Assembly (NCBI RefSeq): GCF_016613415.1
Contig: NZ_JACWCT010000156.1
Coordinates: 16,905 to 80,904, forward strand
Length of the DNA stretch: 64,000 bases
Reading direction: 5' to 3'
DNA from: Methylobacterium ajmalii
GTDB taxonomy: Bacteria > Pseudomonadota > Alphaproteobacteria > Rhizobiales > Beijerinckiaceae
Of the stretch, positions 50,696 to 59,175 are shown one piece after another. A program made the translations under genes and the position numbers. How positions within the stretch are numbered: the first letter of the stretch is position 1; each line of letters starts with the position of its first letter. The notes under the pieces are model-generated. The model saw only the letters and a program-made list of their open reading frames with translations, was not told where the DNA came from and made no database searches.

Positions 50696-52009
50696 ATGGA
50701 CGGCACGGTCGCGACGATCGGAGCGGGGCAGGTGCGCGCGGGGATCGACCCGCGGGCGCGGCGGGCGATCGCCGCCGCCTGCATCGGCAACATGCTCGAA
50801 TGGTACGATTTCGGGGTCTACGCCTTCCTGGCCGGGGCGATCTCGGCGGCGTTCTTCCCGTCGAGCGATCCCACCGCCTCGCTGCTCGCGACCTTCGCGG
50901 CCTACGGCGTTGGCTTCCTGGCCCGCCCCTTCGGCGGCGCGGTGATCGGCCGGCTCGGCGACCGGCGCGGGCGCAAGGTCGCGCTCGTCCTCACGCTCCT
51001 GATGATGGCGCTCGGCACGATCGGGCTGGGCCTGCTGCCGACCTACGCCCAGATCGGGATCGCGGCCCCGGCGCTGCTCGTCGCCCTGCGCATCCTCCAG
51101 GGCATCGCGGCGGGCGGCGAGTGGGGCGCCTCGACGGCCTTCATCATCGAGTGGGCGCCGGAGGGCCGGCGCGGCCTGTTCGGCTCGTTCCAGCAGGTCA
51201 GCACCGCGTCCGGCATCCTCCTCGGCTCGGGCGTCGCCGCGCTCCTCACCTCGCTCCTGACCCCGGAGGCGATGCTGGCCTGGGGCTGGCGGATCCCGTT
51301 CCTCCTCGGCGCCTCGCTCCTCGTCGTCGGCATCCTGATCCGCCGCAGCGTCGATGAGACGCCAGTCTTCGAGGATCAGGTGGCCCGGAAGGACGCCGCG
51401 CCGGTCGCGCCCGCGCAAGAGAGCGGCCCGCGGCTCGGCCTGCGCGCCTTCGGCTTCACGATCTTCTGGACCGTGTCGTACTACATGCTGCTCTCCTACA
51501 TGCCGACCTTCACCCAGAAGTTCGGCGCGCTCACCGCCTCGCAGGCCCTGTGGTCGAACACGATCGGCCTCGTCGCGATGGTGCTGGCGGTGCCGGTCTT
51601 CGGCCACGTCTCGGACCGGGTCGGCCGCAAGCCGCTCCTGATCGCGAGCGCGGTCGCGGCGATCCTGCTGTCCTACCCGCTGTTCCGGATCATCGCCGGC
51701 GGGGCGGGCTTCCTGACGGTGATGTCGATCCAGGTCGTGTTCGGGTTGATCGTCGCCCTCTATTCCGGCCCCGGCCCGGCGGCGATCTCCGAGATGTTCC
51801 CGAGCCACCTGCGCTCGACCTGGATGTCGATCGGCTACACGCTCGCGGTCGCGGTGTTCGGCGGCTTCGCGCCCTTCGTCGCCACCTGGCTCATCGCGGT
51901 CACCGGCTCGCCGCTGGCGCCGGGCGTCCTCTACCTGATCCCGATGGCGGTCCTCACGCTCGTCGTCGTCGCGCGCATGCCCGAGACCGGCAAGAGCCGG
52001 CTCGCCTGA
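50696..52009 (+). CDS. MFS transporter, metabolite:H+ symporter (MHS) type
   Basis: 437 residues from ATG 50696 (GGGGA upstream), 12 membrane segments. MHS-family hallmarks are CIGNMLEWYDFGVYAFLAG at the first helix, GRLGDRRGRKVALVLTLLMM in loop 2-3, RILQGIAAGGEWGASTAF and FGHVSDRVGRKPLLI in the second half. The group includes ProP, KgtP and ShiA, importing organic acids or zwitterions with protons. The cargo is likely the substrate of the two hydrolases that follow 15 bases downstream. Confidence 0.9.
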   Translation: MDGTVATIGAGQVRAGIDPRARRAIAAACIGNMLEWYDFGVYAFLAGAISAAFFPSSDPTASLLATFAAYGVGFLARPFGGAVIGRLGDRRGRKVALVLTLLMMALGTIGLGLLPTYAQIGIAAPALLVALRILQGIAAGGEWGASTAFIIEWAPEGRRGLFGSFQQVSTASGILLGSGVAALLTSLLTPEAMLAWGWRIPFLLGASLLVVGILIRRSVDETPVFEDQVARKDAAPVAPAQESGPRLGLRAFGFTIFWTVSYYMLLSYMPTFTQKFGALTASQALWSNTIGLVAMVLAVPVFGHVSDRVGRKPLLIASAVAAILLSYPLFRIIAGGAGFLTVMSIQVVFGLIVALYSGPGPAAISEMFPSHLRSTWMSIGYTLAVAVFGGFAPFVATWLIAVTGSPLAPGVLYLIPMAVLTLVVVARMPETGKSRLA

Positions 52010-52024
52010 CCGGAGGACGTCCCC

Positions 52025-52060
52025 ATGACCGCCCCCATGACCGCCCCCATGACCGCCCCC
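52025..52060 (+). repeat. Perfect 12-base tandem repeat at a start codon
   Basis: ATGACCGCCCCC occurs three times in a row and encodes MTAPMTAPMTAP. Each unit supplies an in-frame ATG, but only the first is at proper distance from the ribosome binding site (52012-52017). Replication slippage could vary the copy number without changing frame. Confidence 0.85.
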
Positions 52061-52954
52061 TCTTCCACCGACCTCAAGCCCTGGCAATGGCCCGAGGACC
52101 ACTGGCGCCGGCGCGTCGCCAAGGTCCGGGCCGGGCGCAGCCTGGCGCCGGCCTGGCCCGACGGCAAGCGGTGCGCCGTAGCGCTCTCCTTCGACGTCGA
52201 CCACGAGACGAACGAGCTGCGCGACGGCGGCAAGTCGCTGGGCCGCCTCTCCTGGGGCCAGTACGGCCACCGCCAGGGCATGCCGCGCATCCTCGAGCTG
52301 TTGGCCGCGCACGACGTGCCGGCGAGCTTCTACGTGCCGGCGGTGGTGGCGATGCTCTACCCCGACGAGCAGCGCGGCGTGGTGGCGGCCGGCCACGAGA
52401 TCGGCATCCACGGCTGGATCCACGAACTGAACTCGATCCTGCCGGCCGAGGCCGAGCGCGACCTGATGCTGCGCAGCGCCGACGCCCTGGAGCGGATCAC
52501 GGGCACGCGCCCGGTCGGCCTGCGCACCCCGTCCTGGGACTATTCGGACGCGACGCTGGCGATCATCCGCGAGATGGGCCTCCTCTACGATTCCTCCCTG
52601 ATGGCCGACGACACCTGCTACGAGCTGATGGAGGACGGCGCGCCGACCGGCATCGTCGAGGTCCCGGTCGAGTGGATCCGGGACGACGCGCCCTACTTCA
52701 TGATGAGCCGGTTCGAGGGCCTGCGCCCGCATATCGGGCCCGAGGACGTGCTGGCGATCTTCATGCGCGAGTTCGAGGGCGCCTACCGCGAGGGCGGGTT
52801 GTTCCAGCTCACCATGCACCCGCACATCATCGGCTACCGCTCGCGGCTGTGGATCGTCGAGGAGCTGATCCGCGCCGCCAAGGCCAAGGGCGACGTGTGG
52901 TTCGCCACCCATGCCGACATCGCCGCGCACGCCGCCACCGCGTTGCGGTCATGA
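52025..52954 (+). CDS. Polysaccharide deacetylase/PuuE-fold amidohydrolase
   Basis: 309 residues of the NodB-homology carbohydrate esterase 4 fold. The metal-binding residues are D57/D59 in ALSFDVDHE and the HxxxH pair H129/H133 in GIHGWIHELN. GLRTPSWDYSD and QLTMHPHIIGYRSR are the later motifs. No signal peptide is visible, so it acts in the cytoplasm and is more like PuuE allantoinases and related cyclic amide hydrolases than cell-wall deacetylases. GGAGGA seven bases before the first of three repeated ATGs marks the start. It overlaps the M20 gene by four bases. Confidence 0.83.
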   Translation: MTAPMTAPMTAPSSTDLKPWQWPEDHWRRRVAKVRAGRSLAPAWPDGKRCAVALSFDVDHETNELRDGGKSLGRLSWGQYGHRQGMPRILELLAAHDVPASFYVPAVVAMLYPDEQRGVVAAGHEIGIHGWIHELNSILPAEAERDLMLRSADALERITGTRPVGLRTPSWDYSDATLAIIREMGLLYDSSLMADDTCYELMEDGAPTGIVEVPVEWIRDDAPYFMMSRFEGLRPHIGPEDVLAIFMREFEGAYREGGLFQLTMHPHIIGYRSRLWIVEELIRAAKAKGDVWFATHADIAAHAATALRS

Positions 52955-54096
52955 GTCCCCTTCCGGTGATCCCCGTCCCCGATCCGGCGGACCTCGCCCC
53001 CGCCCTCGACCGCCTGCGCCGTCTTGTCCTGTGCGAGACGCCGAGCTACGCGCCCGAGGCGCTCGCTGCCGGGCTCGCCCTGATGCGCGCCGAGCTCGCC
53101 GCCGACGGCCTCGCGGTGGCGCCCGAGACCGCCGACCTCGCCGCGGCCGGCGCCGTGCGGGCGACCTACGACCGGGGCGGGACGCTCGACGGTCCGCCGA
53201 TCCTGATCCTCGGCCATCTCGACACCGTCCACCCGGTCGGCGAGCTCGCCGCCAACCCGTGGCGGATCGAGGGAAGCCGCGCCTTCGGGCCCGGCATCCT
53301 CGACATGAAGGGCGGGATCGTGCTGGCGCTCGAGGCGCTCCGACGGGCCGAGCCGCACCTCCCGCGGCCAGTCGAGGTCCTGATCACCACGGACGAGGAG
53401 ATCGGCTCGCCGCGCTCCCGCGGACTGATCGAGGCGCGGGCGCGGGAGGCGGCCTGCATCCTGGTGCCCGAGCCCGCCCGCGACAATGGCGGCCTCGTCG
53501 TCGGCCGCCACGCCATCCTGCGCTTCGCGCTGGCCGCGACCGGCCGGCCCGCCCATGCCGGGCGCGACCCCGCCCGGGGCGATTCGGCGATCCATCGCCT
53601 CGCCCGCGCGGTCGTGGCGCTGGAGGGCCGCAGCGTCCCGGGCGCGAGCCTCAGCGTCGGGGTGATCGGCGGCGGGCTCTGGGTCAATTGCGTGCCCGAG
53701 CGTGCCGCGGCCGAGATGCTGTGCGTGGCCGCCGACGACGCGCGGCGGGACGAGATCCTGCGGATCGTCGCCGGGGAGGCCGACGACCGCCTGGCGATCG
53801 AGCTTGCGAGCGAGCGCCCGCTCTGGCGCACCGGCCCGGGCGACCGGGCGCTCTACGGGGCCGCGCAGGCCATCGCGGCGGAGCTCGGGATCGCGGTCTC
53901 GCCGGAGGTGTCGGGCGGCGGCTCGGACGGCAACTTCACCGGCGCCCTCGGCCGGCCGACCCTCGACGGGCTCGGGCCCTGCGGGGCCGGGCTGCACGCG
54001 CACGACGAGCACCTGAACCTGGCGAGCCTGGGGCCGCGGATCGCCCTGATGGCGAACCTGCTGGTCCGGGTCGGACACCTTCCGACAGGCGATTGA
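52951..54096 (+). CDS. M20-family metallopeptidase/amidohydrolase (carboxypeptidase G2-like)
   Basis: 381 residues. The co-catalytic zinc ligands follow the M20 order: ILGHLDTVHPVG (His, with catalytic Asp two residues on), GPGILDMKGG (bridging Asp), ITTDEEIGSPRS (catalytic Glu-Glu), LVPEPARDN and the C-terminal LHAHDEHLNL. The dimerisation domain lies between. Sequence style is closest to glutamate carboxypeptidase/ArgE-DapE types, which cleave N-acyl amino acids. It overlaps the preceding deacetylase-fold gene (ATGA), so sequential hydrolysis of one imported compound is likely. Substrate unknown. Confidence 0.86.
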   Translation: MSPLPVIPVPDPADLAPALDRLRRLVLCETPSYAPEALAAGLALMRAELAADGLAVAPETADLAAAGAVRATYDRGGTLDGPPILILGHLDTVHPVGELAANPWRIEGSRAFGPGILDMKGGIVLALEALRRAEPHLPRPVEVLITTDEEIGSPRSRGLIEARAREAACILVPEPARDNGGLVVGRHAILRFALAATGRPAHAGRDPARGDSAIHRLARAVVALEGRSVPGASLSVGVIGGGLWVNCVPERAAAEMLCVAADDARRDEILRIVAGEADDRLAIELASERPLWRTGPGDRALYGAAQAIAAELGIAVSPEVSGGGSDGNFTGALGRPTLDGLGPCGAGLHAHDEHLNLASLGPRIALMANLLVRVGHLPTGD

Positions 54097-54278
54097 GCCT
54101 GTTCACGGATCCCGCGGCCCGAGACCCCCGGAGAGCGGGAAGGGGCGAGGTCTACGGGACGCCGTTCATCCGCTCCGCCACCGTCGCGGGGTCCGCCCCC
54201 GCTGCGCGCAGCCACGCGGGATAGGGGCGTCGCCGCGGGTTCGGCACGGGCGGAGGGACGACGTGAAGGCGCCGATCC

Positions 54279-55451
54279 TCAGGCCGGCATCCCGGCCCGC
54301 AGAGGCGGGCCGGTGAGCACGGCCCGATAGGCTTCGAGGACGCCCGCCGTCATCGCCTCGACCGTGTAGGTCTCGGCCCGCGCCCGCGCCTCGGCGCCGA
54401 GGCGCGTGCGGATCGCGGGATCGGCCGCCACCATCTCGATGGCGTGGGCGAAGCCCGCATCGTCGTCGGGCGCGATGAAGATCGCGGCCTCGTCCCACAA
54501 TTCGCGGAAGGTCGGGATGTCGGAGAGCACCAGGGCGCAACCGGCGCTCGCGGCCTCCAGAACGCCGAGGCCGAAGGGCTCGTAGCGGGCGGCGGAGGCG
54601 TAGATCGGCGAACCGGCGAGCCAGCGCGCCACGTCCTGGTCGCTGAGCCGGCCGAGGGAGCGCAGGTGCTCGGGCGCGAATTGCGCCGCGTTCGGGCCCT
54701 TCAGGTCACCGGCGGCGAGGAGCGGCAGACGCATCCGGGCGGCGGCCCGGTCGAGGGTGCGGGCGTTCTTGCCCTCGTCCCAGAGCCGGCCGGCCGTGAA
54801 GGCGAAGGGCGAGGCGGCGGCTCCCGCCGGGGTGCGCTGGCCGCGGTCGGCGGGCTTGCGCCGGCCGTTCGGCACCACGCGGGGCGGGCTGATCCCGTAG
54901 GTCGCGGCGGTGGCCTCCGCGAAGGCGCGGGTGGGGCTGAGCAGCGCGTCGACCCGGCGGTAGCCCTCGGCGACGAGGTTCGCCCGCCAGGCGAGGTCCG
55001 GCGGCAGCGGGCCGGGGCGCATCGCCGCCCACCAGGTCGCCACGCAGGCATGCGCCACCGCGATCACGGGCGCGCAGAACTCGGCGAGCGCGGCGAGCGC
55101 CGGGCTGTTGAGGTGGATCAGGTCGGCGCCCGCCCGCTCGGCCTCGCGGGCGACGATGGCGGCGGCAGCCTCGACCTCGCGGCGGGTGAGCGCGGTCCAG
55201 TCGAGGCTGACGCCCAGCGGGCGCAGGTCGAGACCCCGGATGGCACGGGCCGCCCGCATCTGGTCCTGGCTCGGCTCGGGGCCGAGCACCGCCAGGGTGA
55301 CGGCGACGCCCCGGCGCGTCATTTCCTCGGCGAGGTCGAGCCCGTATTGCCAGATGCCGCCCACCGCATCGACCGTCATGAACAGGTGGAGGACGGGCGC
55401 CCCCCGGTGGGGGAGGGGGCGTCCGGCCGGGACCGTCAGGCTGGGCAGCAT
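54279..55451 (-). CDS. Glycosyltransferase family 4
   Basis: 390 residues with the GT-B fold: N-terminal acceptor domain starting VLHLFMTVDAVGGIWQYGLDLAEE, and a nucleotide-sugar domain with FAFTAGRLWDEGKN, LSDQDVARWLAGSPIY and the E-x7-E-type motif YEPFGLGVLEAASAGCALVLSDIP. Start supported by GGAGG six bases upstream. It probably acts on a surface polysaccharide or glycolipid. A radical-SAM remnant lies directly upstream on the same strand, a partner type that in relatives occurs beside such glycosyltransferases, suggesting an eroded cluster. Confidence 0.87.
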   Translation of the reverse strand: MLPSLTVPAGRPLPHRGAPVLHLFMTVDAVGGIWQYGLDLAEEMTRRGVAVTLAVLGPEPSQDQMRAARAIRGLDLRPLGVSLDWTALTRREVEAAAAIVAREAERAGADLIHLNSPALAALAEFCAPVIAVAHACVATWWAAMRPGPLPPDLAWRANLVAEGYRRVDALLSPTRAFAEATAATYGISPPRVVPNGRRKPADRGQRTPAGAAASPFAFTAGRLWDEGKNARTLDRAAARMRLPLLAAGDLKGPNAAQFAPEHLRSLGRLSDQDVARWLAGSPIYASAARYEPFGLGVLEAASAGCALVLSDIPTFRELWDEAAIFIAPDDDAGFAHAIEMVAADPAIRTRLGAEARARAETYTVEAMTAGVLEAYRAVLTGPPLRAGMPA

Positions 55452-55604
55452 ACCGCCTCCAACTCGCGCAACGGGGCCGGCGCTGCCGACGGGATGTCAC
55501 CGGAGCGGTCGAACCGACCGCGGTGAGGGACGCGCGCGCCCTTCCGGGCCCTGCCGTCCCGCGCGCGCCACGGGCGGCGGTCATACGGCGAGGACGGGCG
55601 GAGA

Positions 55605-55915
55605 CGCACGGGATCGTCGGCCCGGACGCAGGCGCAGAGCGCGACCCGTGGGGCGCGCGGGACGACCTCGTCGAGGCGGGTTGCGCCGTGCGCGATCAAC
55701 CGGTCGATCTCCTCCAGGGGCGGCGGCGCGTGCCGCCGGTCGGCGTCCCCGGAACCGGTCTCGGCGCAAAAGGTGCAGGAATGAGGGCGGCCGTGCGAGG
55801 GGCCCGGTTCCCCGGGCGTCCGCCCCCGTCGGGCGTCGAGCCGTTGGGGCGAGGGGCATGCGACGCACAGGCTGCTTCCGAAGCTCCAGGTCGGGTTGAC
55901 GAGGGCGATTCTCAA
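55605..55915 (-). pseudogene. Remnant of a B12-binding radical SAM protein
   Basis: The frame begins LRIALVNPTWSFGSS, the typical N-terminus of B12-binding radical SAM proteins found beside glycosyltransferases. After about 25 unrelated residues comes HSCTFCAETGS and PLEEIDRLIAHGATRLDEV, which match the radical SAM CxxxCxxC region and the following helix. Several hundred residues that should separate the two are missing. The first SAM cysteine is gone and the rest of the barrel is absent. The open frame extends 55436-55999 but cannot make a working enzyme. Family assignment rests on two short stretches. Confidence 0.5.
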
Positions 55916-56472
55916 AGCGGGCGTCCTGAACCGGGAACGGGCATCGCTGATACGGAAGACAACGATCGACGAAGGTGGCGGGGCCGCTCGGGACGACAAG
56001 GCCTTTTCGCCCGAATGCAGTTAAACGAATGATACCAGAGGCTCCGTTGCCATGACGGTGATGCATGGCCGTGTCGTCACCATGCGGCGGAAGCGGGCGT
56101 TCTTCGGGAACCGAATTACGTTTCGCGCGTGGTGGCGACCCGAGGAGACCGCGAGACGCCCGGACGCGGGGGAGCCCGGACGCCTGGCAAGCCGATCCGC
56201 CGGGTGCGCGGCCTGCGGCCCGAACGCGGTCCGGTGCGCGACGAGGATCCGCGCCCCGGCCCGGGCGACGCTGCCGGCCCGCCGACGGGATGTCTCGGTG
56301 GTATCCGGGAAACGCGACGCGCGGCCCGGCGTCATCGTTCTGGCGTCATTCAGACCGATTGCTCCATGACCACCAGCGGGATAGCGCAGCCACGGCACCG
56401 AGAGCCGCCTCCCGCGCCGGTTCCTCAGCGAGTTCCCGCACCGAGTCCCGTCACCGAGTTCACGCGCCCTCC
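55916..56472. other. Intergenic region upstream of the OpgH-like gene
   Basis: 557 bases with no gene I can support on either strand. The base composition is slightly lower in GC around 56000-56060. The opgH-like promoter should lie in the right half but is not recognisable. Together with the adjacent pseudogene this looks like decayed sequence. Confidence 0.45.
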
Positions 56473-58398
56473 ATGTCCCTCGCTCCTCCGTCGCACGACG
56501 CCGTGCCGGTCGCTCCCGGTGCGGATCCCGCTTCCCCGCAGGAGGCCGCCGCCCTGCGCCGGCGGCGCCTGGCCCTCGCCGTGCCGACGGTGGCGACGGC
56601 GCTCGCCCTCGCGGCGGCGGCGGCGGCCAGCATCGGCGTGCCGGACGGGCCGCTCGAGGCCGCGGTGCTGGGGCTGTTCTGCCTGGCGATGGCCTGGCAA
56701 TCCTACATCGCCTGGCAGTACCTCTACGGCGCGATCGCGGCCGGCCTCGGGACCCGGGTGATGTCGGCGGTGGAGCGGCAGGCCGCCGACCTCGCGCCGC
56801 AGGCGAGCGGGCGCAGCCGCACCGCGGCCGTGGTGGCGATCCACGCCGAGGATGCAGGCGCCGTCTTCGCGGCGATCCGGGTGATGGCCCGGTCCCTCAC
56901 CCGTGCCGGCGGCGACGGGCGCGACCTCGACATCTTCGTCCTCAGCGACACCCGCGACCCGGAGATCGCCGCGGCCGAGGAGCGCGAGCTCGCCCGCGCG
57001 CTGGCCTGGCGCGAGATCGCCGGGCCCGGCCTGCCGGCGATCCGCTACCGCCGCCGCCAGGACAATACCGGGCGCAAGGCCGGCAATATCGGCGAGTTCT
57101 GCGAGACCTACGGTCACGCCTACGACTTCATGATCGTGCTCGACGCCGACAGCCTGATGACCGGTGCCGCCATGCGCCGGCTGGTGCGGCTGATGGAGGA
57201 GAACCCCCGCGTCGGCCTGATCCAGACGGTCAGCTACGCCGCCGGGCGCGACACGCTGTTTGCCCGCATCCAGCAGTTCGCCGTGCGGCTCTACGCGCCG
57301 CTCTCGATCAGGGCGCTCGAGACCTGGCAGGGACCGGACGGCGGCTACTGGGGCCACAATGCCATCCTACGCATCGCCGCCTTCGCGGCCAATGCCGAGC
57401 TGCCGGTGCTGCCCGGCCGGGCGCCGCTCGGCGGCGAGATCCTGTGCCACGACACGGTGGAGGGCGCGTTCCTGCGCCGGGCCGGCTGGGAGCTGCGCCT
57501 CTTGCCGGAGGAGCCCGGCACCTGGGAGGAGATGCCCACCAACCTCACCGATCTCCTCGGCCGCGAGCGGCGCTGGTGCCAGGGCAACCTGCAGCATCTC
57601 GGCGTGATCGGAATGCCGGGCCTCACCGCGGGCAGCCGCTGGCACCTCGGCGCCGGCATCCTGTCCTACCTCGCCTCGCCGGTCTGGGTCGCCTTCCTGG
57701 CGCTGGGCACCTGGCAGGCGATCCGCAGCGGCGATCTCGGGCTGCTGGCCTACGGCCTCACCGGCGAGGGGCCGGCGGCGGCGGTGCTGGCGGCCCTGAG
57801 CGTCGCCGTGCTGGCGCTGCCGAAGCTCCTCAGCCTCGGCCACGTCCTCCTGTCGCCGGAGCGCCGCGCCGCCTTCGGGGGTACGCGCCGGCTCCTTATC
57901 GGCGCGGCCCTGGAGCAGGCGCTCTGGGTGCTGCTCTGGCCGGTCCTCACCCTGTTCAACGCCGGTGCCGTGCTCTCGACCTTCGCCGGAAGGGTGGTGC
58001 GCTGGGAGACCCAGGCCCGCGACGACCGCCGGGTGCCGTGGTCCGAGGCCTGCCGCCTCCAGGCCGACGCGCTAGTGGCCGGCGGGTTGCTCGCGGCGGC
58101 GCTCGTCTATGCCGGCGACCCGCTCCTCGCCCTCTGGATGGCCCCCGTCGCCCTCGGCCTCCTCGGCAGCCCGGCGCTCAGCGTGCTGACCAGCCGGGCC
58201 GATTACGGCTATGCGGCGCGCCGGCGCGGCCTCTTCCTCACGATCGACGATACCGCCCAGGCGCCGGAGCTGCGCGACCTCGCCGCCGCCCGCGCCGCGC
58301 CGCCGCTCCCGGCACGCCCGCCGGTGCGCGGCGAGGCCCCGGTCTGGCTCGCCACCGCCACCGACGACGCGAAGGCGTCGCGGGCGCGGGAGATCTGA
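56473..58398 (+). CDS. opgH: Glucan biosynthesis glucosyltransferase OpgH/MdoH-like
   Basis: 641 residues. Inner-membrane GT2 enzyme for periplasmic beta-glucan backbone synthesis. Two N-terminal membrane segments are followed by the catalytic domain (YRRRQDNTGRKAGNIGEFCE, MIVLDADSLMTG with DxD, IQTVSYAAGRDTLFAR, EILCHDTVEGAFLRRAGW) and the RRWCQGNLQHL product motif, then about six further membrane segments. The ATG at 56473 fits the family start. The usual partner opgG is not adjacent, so this may be one of the orphan opgH copies common in alphaproteobacteria. Confidence 0.9.
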   Translation: MSLAPPSHDAVPVAPGADPASPQEAAALRRRRLALAVPTVATALALAAAAAASIGVPDGPLEAAVLGLFCLAMAWQSYIAWQYLYGAIAAGLGTRVMSAVERQAADLAPQASGRSRTAAVVAIHAEDAGAVFAAIRVMARSLTRAGGDGRDLDIFVLSDTRDPEIAAAEERELARALAWREIAGPGLPAIRYRRRQDNTGRKAGNIGEFCETYGHAYDFMIVLDADSLMTGAAMRRLVRLMEENPRVGLIQTVSYAAGRDTLFARIQQFAVRLYAPLSIRALETWQGPDGGYWGHNAILRIAAFAANAELPVLPGRAPLGGEILCHDTVEGAFLRRAGWELRLLPEEPGTWEEMPTNLTDLLGRERRWCQGNLQHLGVIGMPGLTAGSRWHLGAGILSYLASPVWVAFLALGTWQAIRSGDLGLLAYGLTGEGPAAAVLAALSVAVLALPKLLSLGHVLLSPERRAAFGGTRRLLIGAALEQALWVLLWPVLTLFNAGAVLSTFAGRVVRWETQARDDRRVPWSEACRLQADALVAGGLLAAALVYAGDPLLALWMAPVALGLLGSPALSVLTSRADYGYAARRRGLFLTIDDTAQAPELRDLAAARAAPPLPARPPVRGEAPVWLATATDDAKASRAREI

Positions 58399-58490
58399 GA
58401 AGCGCCCGATCGCGGACCGGGAAGGTGCGCTTCCTAGAGTACGTCACGATCGCGTTGCAATCGCGAAGCTCTCTAGGTCTTTGTTCTGTC

Positions 58491-58559
58491 GCATTTTCTG
58501 CGACGAACTGGTTTCCACTTCGTCGGAAAACGCTCCAGCGTTGCCGATGTCGGCAACGC
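58491..58559. repeat. Intergenic hairpin element downstream of opgH-like gene
   Basis: GCATTTTCTGCGACGA (58491-58506) pairs with TCGTCGGAAAACGC (58520-58533). A second perfect stem GCGTTGCCGA/TCGGCAACGC (58538-58559, loop TG) follows. The first stem and its GGTTTCCACTTCG-type loop resemble a sequence scattered in Hyphomicrobiales intergenic regions. Confidence 0.55.
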
Positions 58560-58614
58560 CTTCCATCGCACCGGGCCGGACCTTGCCAGCCCGGTCTCGC
58601 GCGACCCCGGGCCT

Positions 58615-59070
58615 CTACTTGCCCAGCACCTTGAGCGGGTCGGTGCGCTGGCTCGGCGAGGGCTCGGCGGTGAGGCTGTCGGCGCGCTCCTGCGGGCGGC
58701 CGCGGACGCTGCCGGTGGTGGCGGGACTGCCCTGGCCGACGGTGGCGCGGTTGGTGGGGCTCGTCACCGGCACGGCGCCGCTGGCGAGCTCGAGGCAGGT
58801 CAGCATCTCGACGTAGCTCGGAAAGCCGCCGGCGCGCGATTGCTGCGAGCACTGGGTCTTGGCCGGGCCGGAGAACTGGCCCCAGCGCTTGCGCAGCTCG
58901 TCGCCCGCCGAACGCTCGGAGCGCAGGCAGCCGTCGGAGCCGGCCTCCTGGCTCACCGAGGAGCGGCCGGGCGAGTTGCAGGTGTGCTCGATGTCGAGCC
59001 GCGGCGGACCGTCCGCCGCGACGAGGACGAGATGCGCGCCGAGAAGCGCGAAGGGCAGGGCGGCGGGCAT
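58615..59070 (-). CDS. Exported Cys-containing protein of a conserved Hyphomicrobiales family
   Basis: 151 residues. A short signal (MPAALPFALLGAHLVLVAADG) is followed by a domain with conserved cysteines and aromatic residues: DIEHTCNSPG, GCLRSERSAGDELRKRWGQFS, TQCSQQSRAGGFPSYVEMLTCLELA. This pattern is familiar from small uncharacterised periplasmic proteins of the order (DIE-C, W..F, PSYVE-L-CLE). The C-terminal 50 residues are polar and probably disordered. No function is known and no operon is evident. Confidence 0.65.
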   Translation of the reverse strand: MPAALPFALLGAHLVLVAADGPPRLDIEHTCNSPGRSSVSQEAGSDGCLRSERSAGDELRKRWGQFSGPAKTQCSQQSRAGGFPSYVEMLTCLELASGAVPVTSPTNRATVGQGSPATTGSVRGRPQERADSLTAEPSPSQRTDPLKVLGK

Positions 59071-59175
59071 GATCGGTCTCCACGGGGCCGGAGAAGAAAA
59101 AGCTTCGCCGGTTCAACGCGCCGAGATCGCAAGAAGCTCCCGTCGTCGGCGCGTCCGTTCCTGTCGCTCGCCTCC

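Noticed and set aside
49619..52930. Long minus-strand open frame (1103 codons)
   Set aside because: It is antisense to the MFS and deacetylase genes and is Arg/Gly/Asp-rich; the only real coding inside it is the IclR gene, which is in another frame.
55436..55999. Open frame of 187 codons as a real gene
   Set aside because: Only two short stretches resemble a known family; the rest is low-complexity and the catalytic domain is missing. Treated as a pseudogene.
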